Shown here piece after piece: positions 53,245-64,000 of a DNA stretch of 64,000 nucleotides; position 1 is the stretch's first letter; each line of letters starts with the position of its first letter. A program made the translations under genes and the position numbers. Below the pieces are notes generated by a model. It was not told where the DNA came from and ran no database searches. It saw nothing but the letters and a program-made list of their open reading frames with translations. The stretch is from Verticillium longisporum (lineage: Eukaryota; Ascomycota; Sordariomycetes; Glomerellales; Plectosphaerellaceae), in the NCBI GenBank assembly GCA_019188255.1, contig JAETXT010000005.1:4774001-4838000 (forward strand), in the 5' to 3' direction.

Positions 53245-54748
53245 ATGTCTCTCTCGCGCAGCCCGTCACCCCATCCCGGCGGCGGCTGGGCGAGTCCCGG
53301 CCTCAACTACAACAGCGGTCGCAACAGCCCGACTGGCTCCTTTCCCTTTCCCTCGCCCGGCGGCATCTCCGCGCCATGGGAGGCCACCAAGATGAGGACC
53401 CTCGGCGTCACTGGCTACCCGTCCTTCTCGACTCACAACCAGGGCTTCTTCCAGCGCCACATGCGCCGCATCTCGAGCAGCCTGCCGCGCTTCAGCCAAG
53501 CAAATCAGCCGCAGTATGGAGGTTTCAAGGACAAGCAAACCCGTGGGCCATGGTCCGTACAGAACCTGCCTCTCGTTGGGAGGATGCAGAGGCGGGCCGC
53601 TCGCATGAAGAGGAAGACAAAGATCCGTCTGGCCATACTCTTCTTCATACTCTTCGCCGTCTGGGTCTTTTATCACAGTCGTAAGTCAAGGCCAGCCTCT
53701 GCCTAGGCGCATGCATCGGCAGCTAATGATTCGGGCAGCTCTTGTCTACCACTGGCGACGAACGTCATGGCTCGGCGGAGGCCAAAAGTACGTAATCATT
53801 CTCGCGGCGAATGTCGGAGGCGGCGTCATGGAATGGAAGGGCGCGCGAGAATGGGCGATAGAGAGAGACAGCGTCAAGAACAAGAAGGCGTACGCCGCCC
53901 GGTGGGGCTACGAACTGGAAATCGTCGACATGAGCACCAAGAAGCGATATGCGCACGAGTGGCGCGAGGGCTGGGAGAAGGTTGACTACGTCCGCAATGC
54001 CTTGAGGAAATACCCCAAGGCAGAATGGTGAGTGGCTTTAATTCACCGTTCGATTGACGTATCTTGGCTAACGTGGCATCACAGGGTCTCGTGGCTGGAC
54101 CTCAACACCTTCGTCATGGAGCCCTCGTACTCGCTGCAGAGCCACATTTTCAACGACCTTGCGAAGAACACGTATCGAGACATAAACGAATTCAATCCTC
54201 TCAACATTTCGCATCCCTTTACCGAGGAATATCTCGACCCCACGTCTCGCAGCCCCGTGGGCGACGGCAAGCCGGAATCCATCAACCTTATCCTCTCCCA
54301 GGATTGCGCCGGCTTCAACCTCGGTTCCTGGTTCCTGAGGCGTGGCGCCGTCTCGGACCAGCTCATGGACGTCTGGTGGGACCCCGTCGCCTACGAACAG
54401 AAGCACATGGAGTGGACGCACAAGGAGCAGGACGCGCTGCAGCAGATGTACCGCACGCAGCCGTGGGTGCGTCAGCACACGGCCTTCCTCCCACAGCGCT
54501 CGATCAACGCCTTCCCCGCCGGCGCCTGCGGCGACGACGGCAAGGACCCGCGCTACCATTACAGCCAGGACGAGCGCGACTTTGTCGTCAACATGGCGGG
54601 CTGCGAGTGGGGCCGCGACTGTTGGGGCGAGATGTTCCACTTCCGCCAGCTGAGCTATTACCTGAACCGCAACCTCTGGGAGCGCTTCAAGGAGGACCTC
54701 ATTGCCGTCCTCTGGTTCAAACTGACGGGCCAGCACGTCAGGCTGTGA
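53245..54748 (+). CDS. Golgi alpha-1,6-mannosyltransferase subunit, GT34 (Mnn10/Mnn11 type)
   Basis: Type II Golgi glycosyltransferase that extends the alpha-1,6-mannan backbone of N-glycans in the M-Pol II complex. Exons 53245-53680, 53739-54027, 54085-54748; introns 58 and 57 bp. 462 residues from MSLSRSPSPHPGGGW, a typical start in filamentous fungi. A cytosolic Ser/Pro-rich tail is followed by a membrane anchor near 125-144 (KIRLAILFFILFAVWVFYHS). The GT34 domain starts at KYVIILAANVGGGVMEWKGA, with KNKKAYAARWGYELEIVD, VSWLDLNTFVMEP at the metal/sugar-nucleotide site and NLILSQDCAGFNLGSWFLRR. The C-terminal part has the H..EQDALQQMY pattern of the family. Whether Mnn10 or Mnn11 cannot be settled by eye. 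Confidence 0.88.
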
Positions 54749-56093
54749 GGGTTGCGGGGGGGCCATCCATGTGTTCTTACATTTTTCCTTTTATTTTCCC
54801 CCTCTCTGCATCCAGCCAACGCTGGGGAGTTTTCCGCGGCTGGCCGACCGCCGTTTTTTTTTTGGCATCTCAGGGGTGTTCTCTCATGCATTGGGTTCTG
54901 CCGTCTTGGCGTGTTTTCGTGGTCATCTTGTATACCCCCTCCCTTTTTTCCCTCTGGTTCATGTTACGCCCTGGGATTTCACGGGGTTCGTTCCCAGTTC
55001 TCTTTTTTTCCGGGCCTCGGTTGCAATGTCATGACAGGCATGAATGGACGTAGAAGGTATCATGGATAGACCGTGGTTTAAAGCGAGCTCGTTACTCGAC
55101 AAGAAGAGGAGGAGACGGGGGAATTTCGCGCTGTTGTAGCTTTGACAAAGGGGCGAATCGACGACTTGTTGTACATGAGGTGACACTGCCGTGATTTGGC
55201 AGATGTGACAGGCAGCTTGGCGGCCGTGACAGGGGATGCTGTGTAACTGTGTGAGATGATGGTACAGTGGTTGCTGTTGCGTCAGGCTTGGTAGTGGTGC
55301 AGGTCCTGCAAGAGAGGCGGTTGCACATGCCTAACGAGGCAAGTGGGTGGGGGATGTGCGAATTGATGGCTGTCGTGTATTCTGTTGGTCCATCAAGGAT
55401 CATATGAGCAAGAGCGAGAGTCCCCGCATAGTACGGGCTGGTATTTCTGTCTTGCGGTCTAGCTATTGACGGCGTCCCAAAGCACCCGGACTTCTGGCTC
55501 ATGGTCCGTTAAGCGGTCATTGACAGGAAACGGAATCATGGCGGCCGGGGTATCCAGTCGGGAAAACCAGATACTCCGGTGTTTTCATGTGGCTGTTAGG
55601 GGATGTGCTCGGAGAATAAAGAGCTCCTTATGGCCAATAGTCATTCTTCAGTGTGGCTGACTAACCATTCCTCCAACCGGATAAGCGGGTCATGCTCGGA
55701 TATTCTTGGTGAGTCTTCTCGGAAGTATAATTCGGAAGTATTTCTCGGATGTATACTCCTTCCTCATGGCGTTCATTGGATTCACGCGCATGGAGGAGGG
55801 GCTCGTCATCAGCCTAGCCCCCCTCCTTGGCTTTCCATCCGGTGTTCTTAGTGACGATCCATTGCTATCCCATAGGGATTACTTCGGTTTCATCTCGACC
55901 GATGCCGTGAATACTTGCACCGAGTCTATGGATTCCCCGGATCTGAGACTGATGAGGAGGAGGGGGTCCTGACGCAACCTCGACAAATAGGTCCATGAAC
56001 CCGACGGCGGTCTCAGTCGACCTTCCCTCCTACACCATTCACATCACCTTGGGCCGAGTTGCAGTCTTCTTCCTGACACTTGAATCCGTCATC
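54749..56093. other. Intergenic region upstream of the GH78 gene
   Basis: About 1.35 kb with the mannosyltransferase 3' flank (T-runs near 54857 and 54997) and the rhamnosidase promoter. A short degenerate repeat, TCGGAAGTAT / TCGGATGTAT, occurs three times at about 55718-55752. No gene supported. Confidence 0.4.
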
Positions 56094-58676
56094 ATGTCAT
56101 TACCAACCATTACAGACGTCCGCTTCGAGCATCACAGACCAGGCCAGGCTCTCGGAGTCGACGACACCACGCCGCGCATATCATGGCGCTTCGCAGATGC
56201 CCCGAACAACTTCTCGCGGGAAGAATACGAGGTCAAGATTGAACGCATCATCGGCGCGCAAGTCAACCAGCTCGGCAGCGTCAAGGTCATCTCCCCAGAA
56301 TCCCGCCTCGTGCCCTGGCCGCTCGAGCAACCGCTGGCCTCCCGCACGCGATGCAGCGTCAGCGTGCGCGCCCGCCAACAGGGACAGCAGGAATATACCG
56401 TCTGGAGCGAACCCGCTATCATTGAGACGGGACTCTTGGATCGGAGAGACTGGTCGGGGCAGCTGATCTCTGCGCCGTGGGCCGGCGACGACCCTGCCCG
56501 AGGATCTTTTCCGGAAGGACTTTGTGTTTGACGCGCCGGTGCGGTCTGCGAGGCTTTACATCACGGCGCTGGGCGTGTATGAGGCTGAGATCAACGGGAG
56601 GAGGGTCGGCGATCACTTTCTCGCGCCGGGCTGGACGTCCTATGACGACCAGCTGATTTACCAGACACATGACGTGACGGATCTTCTTTCTTCGCGGGAC
56701 AATTGTCTCGGCGTCCGCGTTGCCGAGGGTTGGTTCAAGGGGCGTATTGGTTTCGAGGGCGGCCGCCGTAATATCTGGGGGCCGAGAACCGCCGTATTGG
56801 CGCAATTGGAGATTGTCTTCGACGACGGCTCGACTCGTACAATCACCACCGACGACACCTGGACCGTCAACAAAGGCCCGATCCAGCGCTCCGAGATTTA
56901 CGACGGCGAACTTTATGACGCGACGGCCGAGGTGCCGGGCTGGTCGATCCCTGGCTTCGAGGCCAAGGGATGGGCCGCAGTCGATACCCTGCCCCCGATC
57001 GCAGATACCGTCCAGCTCCATGCGGGTGACGCCGAGCCGGTTCGACGTCTCGAAATCGTCAAGCCCATCGAAAAGATTACGACCCCGTCCGGAAAGACAG
57101 TGCTTGACTTTGGGCAGAACCTCGTAGGCTACCTTCGGGTCAACAAAGTCAGGGGTCCCCGCGGCCACAAAATCACCCTGTTGCACGCCGAGGTTCTCGA
57201 AAAGGGCGAGCTCGGCATCCGGCCGCTGCGTGACTGCAAGGCCCGGGACATCTACGCCCTCCGTGGTGATGAGGCTGGCGAATCGTACGAGCCTCGCTTC
57301 ACCTTCCACGGTTTTCGCTATGCCCAGGTCGACGACTGGCCATCCGCAGATATTGACATCCTGGACTCACTCGAGGCCGTGGTCTGCAACACCGACATGG
57401 AAGAGGCGGGAAACTTCACCTGTTCCGACGAAATGCTCAACAAGCTGTACTCCAACGTCCGCTGGGGTATGCGGGGTAACTTTCTGTCGGTGCCGACCGA
57501 CTGTCCCCAGCGCGATGAGCGGCTGGGCTGGACCGGCGATCTCGCCCTATTCGCGCCGACGGCCACCTTCATCTACGATTGCACGGGAATCCTCAAGAAC
57601 TGGCTCCGCGACTTGTGGGACGAGCAGAAGCGGCAAGACGGCGTGCCGCCCATGGTCGTGCCGAACGTTGTTCAGGGGCACTTTTTCTGGGGCAAGATCT
57701 GGCCGGCTGCCATCTGGAATGACGTGACCATCCTCGCACCCTGGGCTCTCTGGGAAGAGACGAATGATCTGAACGTGCTCACCCCGCAATATGACTCCAT
57801 GGTCGCTTGGCTTGGTGCCATTCCGAAGAACAAGACCGGCAGTGTACATCTGTGGGATTTTGCCGCCCCTCAACTTGGTGTAAGTCGACTGACTACTGGA
57901 CATATGGCGATGTGATTATTTGCTGATCTTTTTAGGACTGGTTGGACCCCAACGCGTCCCCTCATGAGCCCTGGAAGGCCGTGACCGACCCTCCTCTAGT
58001 CGCCAATGCATTCCTCATCCACTCTCTCGACACCATGTCACAGATCGCTGGCTTGCTGGGCAAAGAGTCCGATGCAACCCATTACCATGAAGAGGCCGCC
58101 GCATGCCGTCTCGAGTTCGCCGCCGAGTACGTGTTATCAAACGGCCGCCTCACGTCGGACACGCAAACTGCCTACGCTCTCGCCATCACATTTAACCTCC
58201 TGGCACCCGCTCAACTAAGCCGCGCCGGTGACCGCCTCGCCGAGATTGTCCGGCGCAACACCTTCCGCGTCGGTACCGGCTTCGCAGGCACCCCGTATAT
58301 CTGCGAAGCGCTGGCCCAAACGGGCCACTCCGATGTCGCGTATGCCATGCTGACTGAGCGGGCGTGTCCGTCGTGGCTGTATCCCGTCACCATGGGCGCG
58401 ACGACCATGTGGGAGCGCTGGGACAGCATGCTCCCCGACGGCAGCGTCAACCCGGGCGATATGACGAGCTTCAACCACTACGCGTACGGCGCCGTGGCCA
58501 AATTCATGGTCGAGCGTCTTGCCGGTCTCAAGAGGTCGGAAGCTGGGTGGAAGAGAGCAAGGACGGAGCCAGAGATTGGTGGAGACTTCACGTTGGTATG
58601 CGGCCGTCACTTCGGAAAAAGTGGTTGTTGTCCTTCGGGTAGTGGGATAGGCCAAACATCTCGTTCGACCGCGTGA
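56094..58676 (+). CDS. GH78 alpha-L-rhamnosidase, frameshifted and lacking its C-terminal domain
   Basis: Cleaves terminal alpha-L-rhamnose from plant glycosides; no signal peptide, so intracellular. From MSLPTITDVRFEHH the N-terminal beta-domains run to about 56500, where the frame breaks at ACCCTGCCCGAGG (56492-56502). Past it, one base over, EDLFRKDFVFDAPVRSARLY continues. Then come TVLDFGQNLVGYLRV, the acid-site motif DCPQRDERLGWTGD, an intron at 57880-57935 and the late (alpha/alpha)6-barrel motif TSFNHYAYGAVAKFMVERLAG. Homology stops at EIGGDFT near 58590; the usual final beta-sandwich of about 70-80 residues is missing and the frame runs into unrelated sequence to the stop. It ends against the equally truncated gene on the other strand. 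Confidence 0.85.
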
Positions 58677-60235
58677 ACTGTTCCGGCTTGAACGATGGAG
58701 TGTATGATTTAGTTGCTGACGAGACGTTGCCGGCTCCCCAGCATGAGTCGAGGAGCTTCCATTCTCCCCCATCGATCCGCACAGCGTTCCAAGCATGACC
58801 ATCTGCTTTCTTTGGAGGGGGCGTTCGCCCTTTTGAGGGCTGTGTGTCCGATGCCCTTGCCATGACCCGTCACTGTTATACACTCCAACCCGGCGCGCTC
58901 CGCTATGGCTTTGTAGGTGTCAGCGTAGCCGGAACATACAGCTCTCCCCATCTGTATCGTCTCCTCGGCGCCACGAGCTCGAACACTATTGCCGAAAAAT
59001 GCTGGACAATCGTACGCAATGTTATGATGGAACCAAGTGAAAATAGCCCGCGCCTTGTCAGTATGAGATGCGAAAGGGGCGCAAAGATAATGAGCAAGAT
59101 AGCCGACAGGGTCATCGCGCGGCAACGATTCCCTGGGGTATTGAGCTGCCACGCCATCCGGACCTGAAAAATCGCGGCAGGTCAGGCAGTCGTTGCGTTG
59201 CTGTACAGCTGGAGCATGCTGGGCGGCTGTGGCGCTCGGCTGGGAAGTCGTGGGTCTGGAGCTCAAGGGAATAGGGGGCGGAACATCTCTGTCATCCAGA
59301 TAACCATCTGAAGCCTGCGATGGCCCGCTGTGATCCTGTGTGTCTTGGACATGATGCCCATGCCCGTTGGTGACTGGTTGCGGACGAACGATGGGCCTTA
59401 CAGCAGGGGCCTCAGATGCTGGGGGCGGTAGTCGGCGAGGTTTGGTGGGAAGGAGCTCTGGGTCCGGTGCGTGCTGGTGAACTGTATGGTTTTGTTGGTT
59501 GGCAGAGGCGTTACTCAGGCGCGGAGGTAATGCGGGCCGCTGAGGAGCCTCAATCTGTCTGATGGCTGGAGCAGACTTGATGGGAATGGGGGCTCGGGGT
59601 CTCGCAGGTTCCTTGAGAACGGCCTCCTTCGCTGCCTGGGCCTCCCTTTCCCTCTTGGTCGGCGGCAGTGGGGGAAGACTGGAGGGATCGAACGCCGGAG
59701 GCAATTTGCGGCCTGCGCCATCAACGGAGTGTATACTTGTAGCTGATGACACAGTATTGTTGTTCAGGGAGAGAGACGAAAGTGTTGAGATTTCCGAAGC
59801 GTTTGAGTTTCGTCGGGCTTCCAGATACTGCGTCTGAGTGGAAGGTCTCCGTGGTGGCAGCGCAGGTGAGTTATGTGAGGTGGCGCTACGTGAGAGGATC
59901 TGTGGAGGTGGCGCGACACGATCTCTGGCCGCCGGTGAATGTTGCGGCTGGATCTGCGGTGACTCGGTCGTTCGTCGAGGCAGTGGCGGGGGATTGGCCT
60001 TGGGAGGTAATGCTCTCGAAGGACGGGGAGGTATTGTTGGTGTCGGGCGCTCTTGGGGTGCTGCGACTGTGGGAGCTGAAGACAATGCCTGGCCTTGCTT
60101 GTCGGCCTTGACGGGCGGTGGGGGTGGAGGGGCTCGTTTCGCCTTGACCTCCGGAGCCTTGAAGTTTTTCTGCTTATTCAAGGCAGCAATCCTCTCGGCG
60201 AGAGTGGTGAACTGGGGTTCCTCGACGTCGGCCAT
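58588..60235 (-). CDS. Transglutaminase-fold protein, Cyk3-like, frameshifted and 3'-truncated
   Basis: Proline-rich protein with a transglutaminase-like domain, related to fungal cytokinesis proteins of the Cyk3 group. From MADVEEPQFTTLAERIAALN the first 350 residues are disordered with many PPPP and PPRP motifs suited to SH3 partners. The domain has the Cys in GRAVCSGYADTYKAIAERAG (about 433), the His in GHAWNAVRIDGG and the Asp in WKLLDSCWGAG, so the triad is intact. Between Cys and His the frame shifts within 58817-58834 (one base too many or two too few). Homology ends at FFRSDGRIPT, just where relatives continue with W(E/D)EY and a further 150 or so residues. This end coincides with the truncated end of the rhamnosidase. 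No N-terminal SH3 domain is visible. Confidence 0.75.
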
Positions 60236-61771
60236 TGTGCTTGGGGCCCAGTCAGTCGATTGATGGGAGGTCAATTCGTCAGCGAGAGTGAAAGAAAGGC
60301 ACAGCTGGATTATGGATGTATCGATGTAGGTGAGAGAAGGGAAGAAGAGAAAGAGATGTCGTCGAATTCAGGAGTGTACGCAGCGAACGAACGGCGGGGT
60401 TCGGAGTGATATCAGGCAGTCAGTCGATCGTTGTCTCAGGCGATGTGTTTGTCCCGACCTCGTGCTCGGCGAGGTGAAAGCGCCTGGTCAGCGGCAGAGT
60501 TGCCGAGAGGTACGACGAGCGGACAAGCAGCAGCAAGCTGGGTGGATGGTGTTTCTTTGGCTGGGATTGTGTTGGATGCGCAGCCACAGGTGGGACAGGC
60601 GATGTAATGACTGTGACTCCAACCACAAGCATCTATGACGGAGGCGACGGAAAGTTTGCTGGCAGCGTCGGATGGATGGATGAAGGATGTGGCACAGCAG
60701 ACAAGAAGCGGGACGAGCAGACCCGTATGAAAGAGGGGATGAGAGGGGAGGAGATCAGCGATGGGCTGAAGGACGCAACTTGATGTTGAGAGGAGAGAAC
60801 ACGAGGGATTCCGAGGCTAACAAGTCTTGTCCCATCAGCCCAGCCCAGCCCAGTCTTCCTTCCGGGATTCAAGGTGCACTGCACTGAGAAGCGCCTCCCT
60901 GCCGCTCAATACCAAGGAGGGGAGCTTGGGGGCGTTTGTGGATGTCCATGTGTTACTGTGGGGTGCCTTGCGCGTCCCCTACTCCCCTGCTTCCTTGGCG
61001 CTAGTCGAGGGGGCGCAGGGTGCCGACTGCCTGTTCTGCGAGCCTGGTCTCGTAGGGCAGCCACTACCGGAACCGCCCCTAAGAATAGGGGCGGGAAGTC
61101 GGCACTGCGCATGCTCCTCTGCTCCTGCTTCTGCTCCCCACCGTTCGTGGGCCTCCCTGCCCGCGTGCATGCGGTCTTCATTCTGAAGCACATTGATAGC
61201 CACGCAAGCTGGTGCCAAGGCAGCTCGCCAAAGCAGCTCGCCAAAGTCAACTTGTTCGTGGATCCAGTCTTGTCATAGCAGAACACGTTGCTCATCCATG
61301 AAGGATGCGCCAGGTAGCATCTCTGTCAGGCCCATGTCCGGGATACCCCCGCCTCGTGGACTCAGAGACCAGTAGCAAGCAGTCTGTGCGTGGCTCAGGG
61401 ACCAGCTCAGACAATCTATTCCGGGCCCTTGGAAAGGGGCAACCGCAGCATCCTTGCCGCTCGACGTGAAGGCAGCTTCGAGAAAACCCAAAGCTTCTCG
61501 TGAAATGCGCTCGAGGCTCACATGTCCATGTCTAGTTGGGCAGCATAGCCAGCTCCCCCCCCCGCTACCATTTAGCTACATCCCAGCCAGTGAGCCAGCT
61601 GACACGAACACGCGGAGCTTCGAGATACTCGTGATAAAATTCAAGTGACGACACGAGACCTTGAACACGGCTTGCTCATAGCTCAAGCATCTTGTGAATT
61701 CAAGTGATATCGCATGCTAGTAGACATCTCGGAGAATCAAATCGCTGGCATCCAACATCACCATGGTCTAT
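60236..61771. other. Intergenic region
   Basis: About 1.5 kb with the promoter of the transglutaminase-like gene and the 3' flank of the MFS gene. A 13-bp tandem duplication (CAGCTCGCCAAAG) is at 61221-61246. A-run-free and without gene-like frames. Confidence 0.4.
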
Positions 61772-63575
61772 TTACAAGTTCAACTTTTGCGCCCTGAACC
61801 TCGCGCCATACTTGTATATCAAAGCCGGCACTGGGATCAGCGCAATAGCCACGAACCCCAACAAGCTGTTTCCCCACCCCAGGCCGAGGGCGTCGTACAT
61901 TTTGGGCCCCGCCAGTGGCAGAAACGCAGCGACGACACTCCGGAAGACTGTGAAAGCGGCGAGAGCGCTGGCCGCGTACTCGGGGAACGCGTCGATGATG
62001 TACGCCTGAATGGGCTGCCAGACGCCGACGAGACCGAGGCCAAAGGGCAAGAGAGCAAGGATGGGGGAGATCCAGTGGACCTGGGCGTAGGCGGACCAGC
62101 CGTACCAGAAGAAGGTCAGGGGCAACAGACAGGCGAAGTAAACACAGTCCGGCAAGCGCATTTCCGGTTCATATACGCCGTGATTGGCGGCGGTGAGACG
62201 GATAACGGTGCGGTCGGAGATGTAGTTGAAGAGGGCGAGAGAAACACCGTAGCCGATGCCCATGGGTATGTAGACGAGGCCAGTCATGCCGAGCGAGAAG
62301 CCGTACTGATCCTGAAAGACGAGAGGAATGGTGTTGAAGAGCAGGTACAGCACGCCGTAGCAGAAGGCAATGTACAGGGACAGGGAGAAGAGAAGCGGCG
62401 AAAGGAAGAGCATCTTGAGGGGCCGGGTCAGTCCGCGAGCAAGGACCATAGACTTGGACTGCGGTGCCGCATTTGCGTCCACGTAGACGGACCGTAGATC
62501 GGGACGGTTGAGTTCGATGCGGAGGCGGTCCGTCTTCCTTTGAATGAGTACACGGGCATTGGTCTCTTGTGATAGGATGGCGATGGCAACAACCATGGGA
62601 ACTGAGGCAGCCAAGACGATCCAGCCCGTCCAGCGCCAACCGATGTCCTGCGCAACAAAGGCACCGATGAGCGGCCCGAAGGTGGGGCCAATGAGCGGCC
62701 CAAGCATCCAGATGGTGATGGCGCGGCCACGCTCGTGGAGCGGTTTCATAGCGGCAATGATGCCACCTCCGATGGTCAGGCAGCCGGATCCTCCGACACC
62801 CGTCAGGAAACGGAACACAATCAGTGCGTTCAGCGAGGGTGCCAGGGCGCAGCCGATGAGGCATACACAAAAGAAGGCATTGGCTGAGGAGAGAACAACG
62901 TGGCGGCCGTAAATCTCTGATAGGGGGGAGAGGAAGAGAGGTCCTACAGCGTATCCGAGGAGATAGATGCTGATGGGAAATGAGGCCATGGTGAGATCAG
63001 CTTCTCCGTTCCCGCTGAAGTCCTCGGCCAGGAAGCCGATCGCGGGGGCCAGAATGGTCGAGGCGAAAGGGGTGAGGAACGTAATGGCAGCGACGAAGCC
63101 GACTATGGTCCACTTGCGCTTTGCGCTAAAGTTCATGGGCATCTCGGGGTCATCTTGGCTCTCCCAGCCAACGACATCGTTGTCGAGGTCAGAAACCGGT
63201 ATGGGTGCTGGCGGAGGCGGAGGGAGCTTGGTGCGCCGGGAACTAGCGAAAGAGCGCCTCGTCCTGGTGGTGATTTGAGAGGGCTGTCTGCTGAGCACTC
63301 TCTCGACAACGTCCTAAGAAGCTGTCAGCTCACGCTCAAAGGGTCAAAGGTATCGAAGCCCAAGGTGGCACACGGACTTCTTCATAGGGGTCTGCTTTTC
63401 GCGCCTGTCGGCTGCGCCCACGTTCGAGCTTTTCCGTCAACACGTCTTGCTCGATGCTGTCTCTGTCACTGAGGGACGGTGGGGGAGGTTCGGTTTCTGC
63501 ATGTTCACGAGAGTGTTGGGCAGTCGCGTCAGAGCCCCAGCCAGCCTCGACATCTTTCTCCTTTCCCTCGCGCAT
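61772..63575 (-). CDS. MFS drug/polyamine-type transporter (DHA1)
   Basis: Twelve-helix proton antiporter of the DHA1 group (Flu1/Tpo-like), exporting small toxic molecules or polyamines at the plasma membrane. Exon 1 63575-63378, intron 63377-63314 (GTCCGT...CTTAG), exon 2 to the stop; 579 residues. A charged N-terminus is followed by VVGWESQDDPEMPMNFSAKR, the usual entry motif, then helix 1. Motif A-like LSPLSEIYGRH, the antiporter motif LGPLIGPTFGPLIGAF in helix 5, and WRWTGWIV are all present. The last helices include YIIDAFPEYAASALAAFTVF. An in-frame ATG 11 codons upstream could also serve. It has no obvious partner genes. Confidence 0.9.
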
Positions 63576-64000
63576 GGTTCGGCCTTGACACACAACGTGT
63601 CGAGACAATCCACTACGTAGGGTGAATAAGAGGAAAGCAGCGCCCGATGAGCTGTCGTTGCCGCGTGCTCCAAGAAGGAAGATGAGTGAAGGATGGTCCA
63701 GAGTCTAGCGCTCTACAGATGAGGATGTCGCCCCCAGAAAAGGGGAGAAGAGTTGGGGGTTGCTGGTCTCCATATTTTGCTTCGCTGCTTTTTTTGACGG
63801 GGAATCGTTTCCAATTGCAGTCTCGGGCCTACCAGGGGGTGAGGGGCTCAAGAGGCCCGAGAGGGCTTGAGAGCGCTGTGGATAAGAAGTGGGCGGACGT
63901 TAGGCCTCGGCACCGACAGTCGGCCCCTCATCGTCATCATCTCCAACAGTCGCGGGACCCCGGATCCGACGGCCAAAGTGGAGCCCAAGTCGCGGGGGTC
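63576..64000. promoter_or_regulatory. Promoter region of the MFS gene
   Basis: Upstream flank to the right window edge. Contains a T-run near 63790 and no gene-like frame. Confidence 0.35.

Overview
The window is nuclear DNA of a filamentous ascomycete (Pezizomycotina, most likely Sordariomycetes). Genes are GC-rich and dense on both strands. They carry short GT-AG introns of about 53-220 bp with CTGAC/CTAAC-like branch sites. The protein set is typical of such fungi: Sec9, a Dhr2-type helicase, Emc6, Sdhaf3/Acn9, proteasome beta5, Qri7, Zn2Cys6 regulators and secreted CAZymes. I see no rRNA, no clear tRNA, no CRISPR array and no secondary-metabolite backbone gene.

Layout. 0-7 kb: the 5' part of a MutL-family gene (MLH2/PMS1-like) running off the left edge, lumazine synthase RIB4, and a large disordered conserved protein. 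7-11.5 kb: gene-poor, with possible decayed coding sequence. 11.5-16 kb: a type-B carboxylesterase, an orphan SRPK-kinase fragment, and a seven-exon GH13 alpha-glucosidase with isomaltase-type active-site residues. 16.8-32.6 kb: a housekeeping block of EMC6, a GTPBP1-like GTPase, a ferroportin-like transporter, SEC9, DHR2, SDHAF3, PRE2 (beta5) and QRI7. 33-44.8 kb: an accessory block with a secreted GH49 dextranase, a Zn2Cys6 regulator, a divergently transcribed alpha-glucoside permease carrying two nonsense codons, a carotenoid-oxygenase-family dioxygenase and a second Zn2Cys6 regulator. 45.7-64 kb: a GH54 arabinofuranosidase, a large single-pass membrane protein, a GT34 (Mnn10-type) mannosyltransferase, a GH78 rhamnosidase and a transglutaminase-fold protein that face each other and are both cut short at one point, and a DHA1 MFS transporter.

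How the genes fit together. The most coherent theme is alpha-1,6-glucan use. The dextranase would release isomaltose and isomaltotriose, the permease belongs to the alpha-glucoside importers, the regulator between them has a Zn2Cys6 cluster, and the alpha-glucosidase 17 kb away has Val directly after its nucleophile, the residue linked to isomaltose preference in yeast. The permease reads as broken in this sequence, so the system may be decaying or need re-sequencing.

Quality caveat. Several genes are interrupted by single-base shifts in or next to C/G runs (RIB4, twice in the disordered protein, GH78, the transglutaminase-like gene). Since RIB4 should be needed for riboflavin synthesis, at least some of these look like base-calling or assembly indels, not biology.
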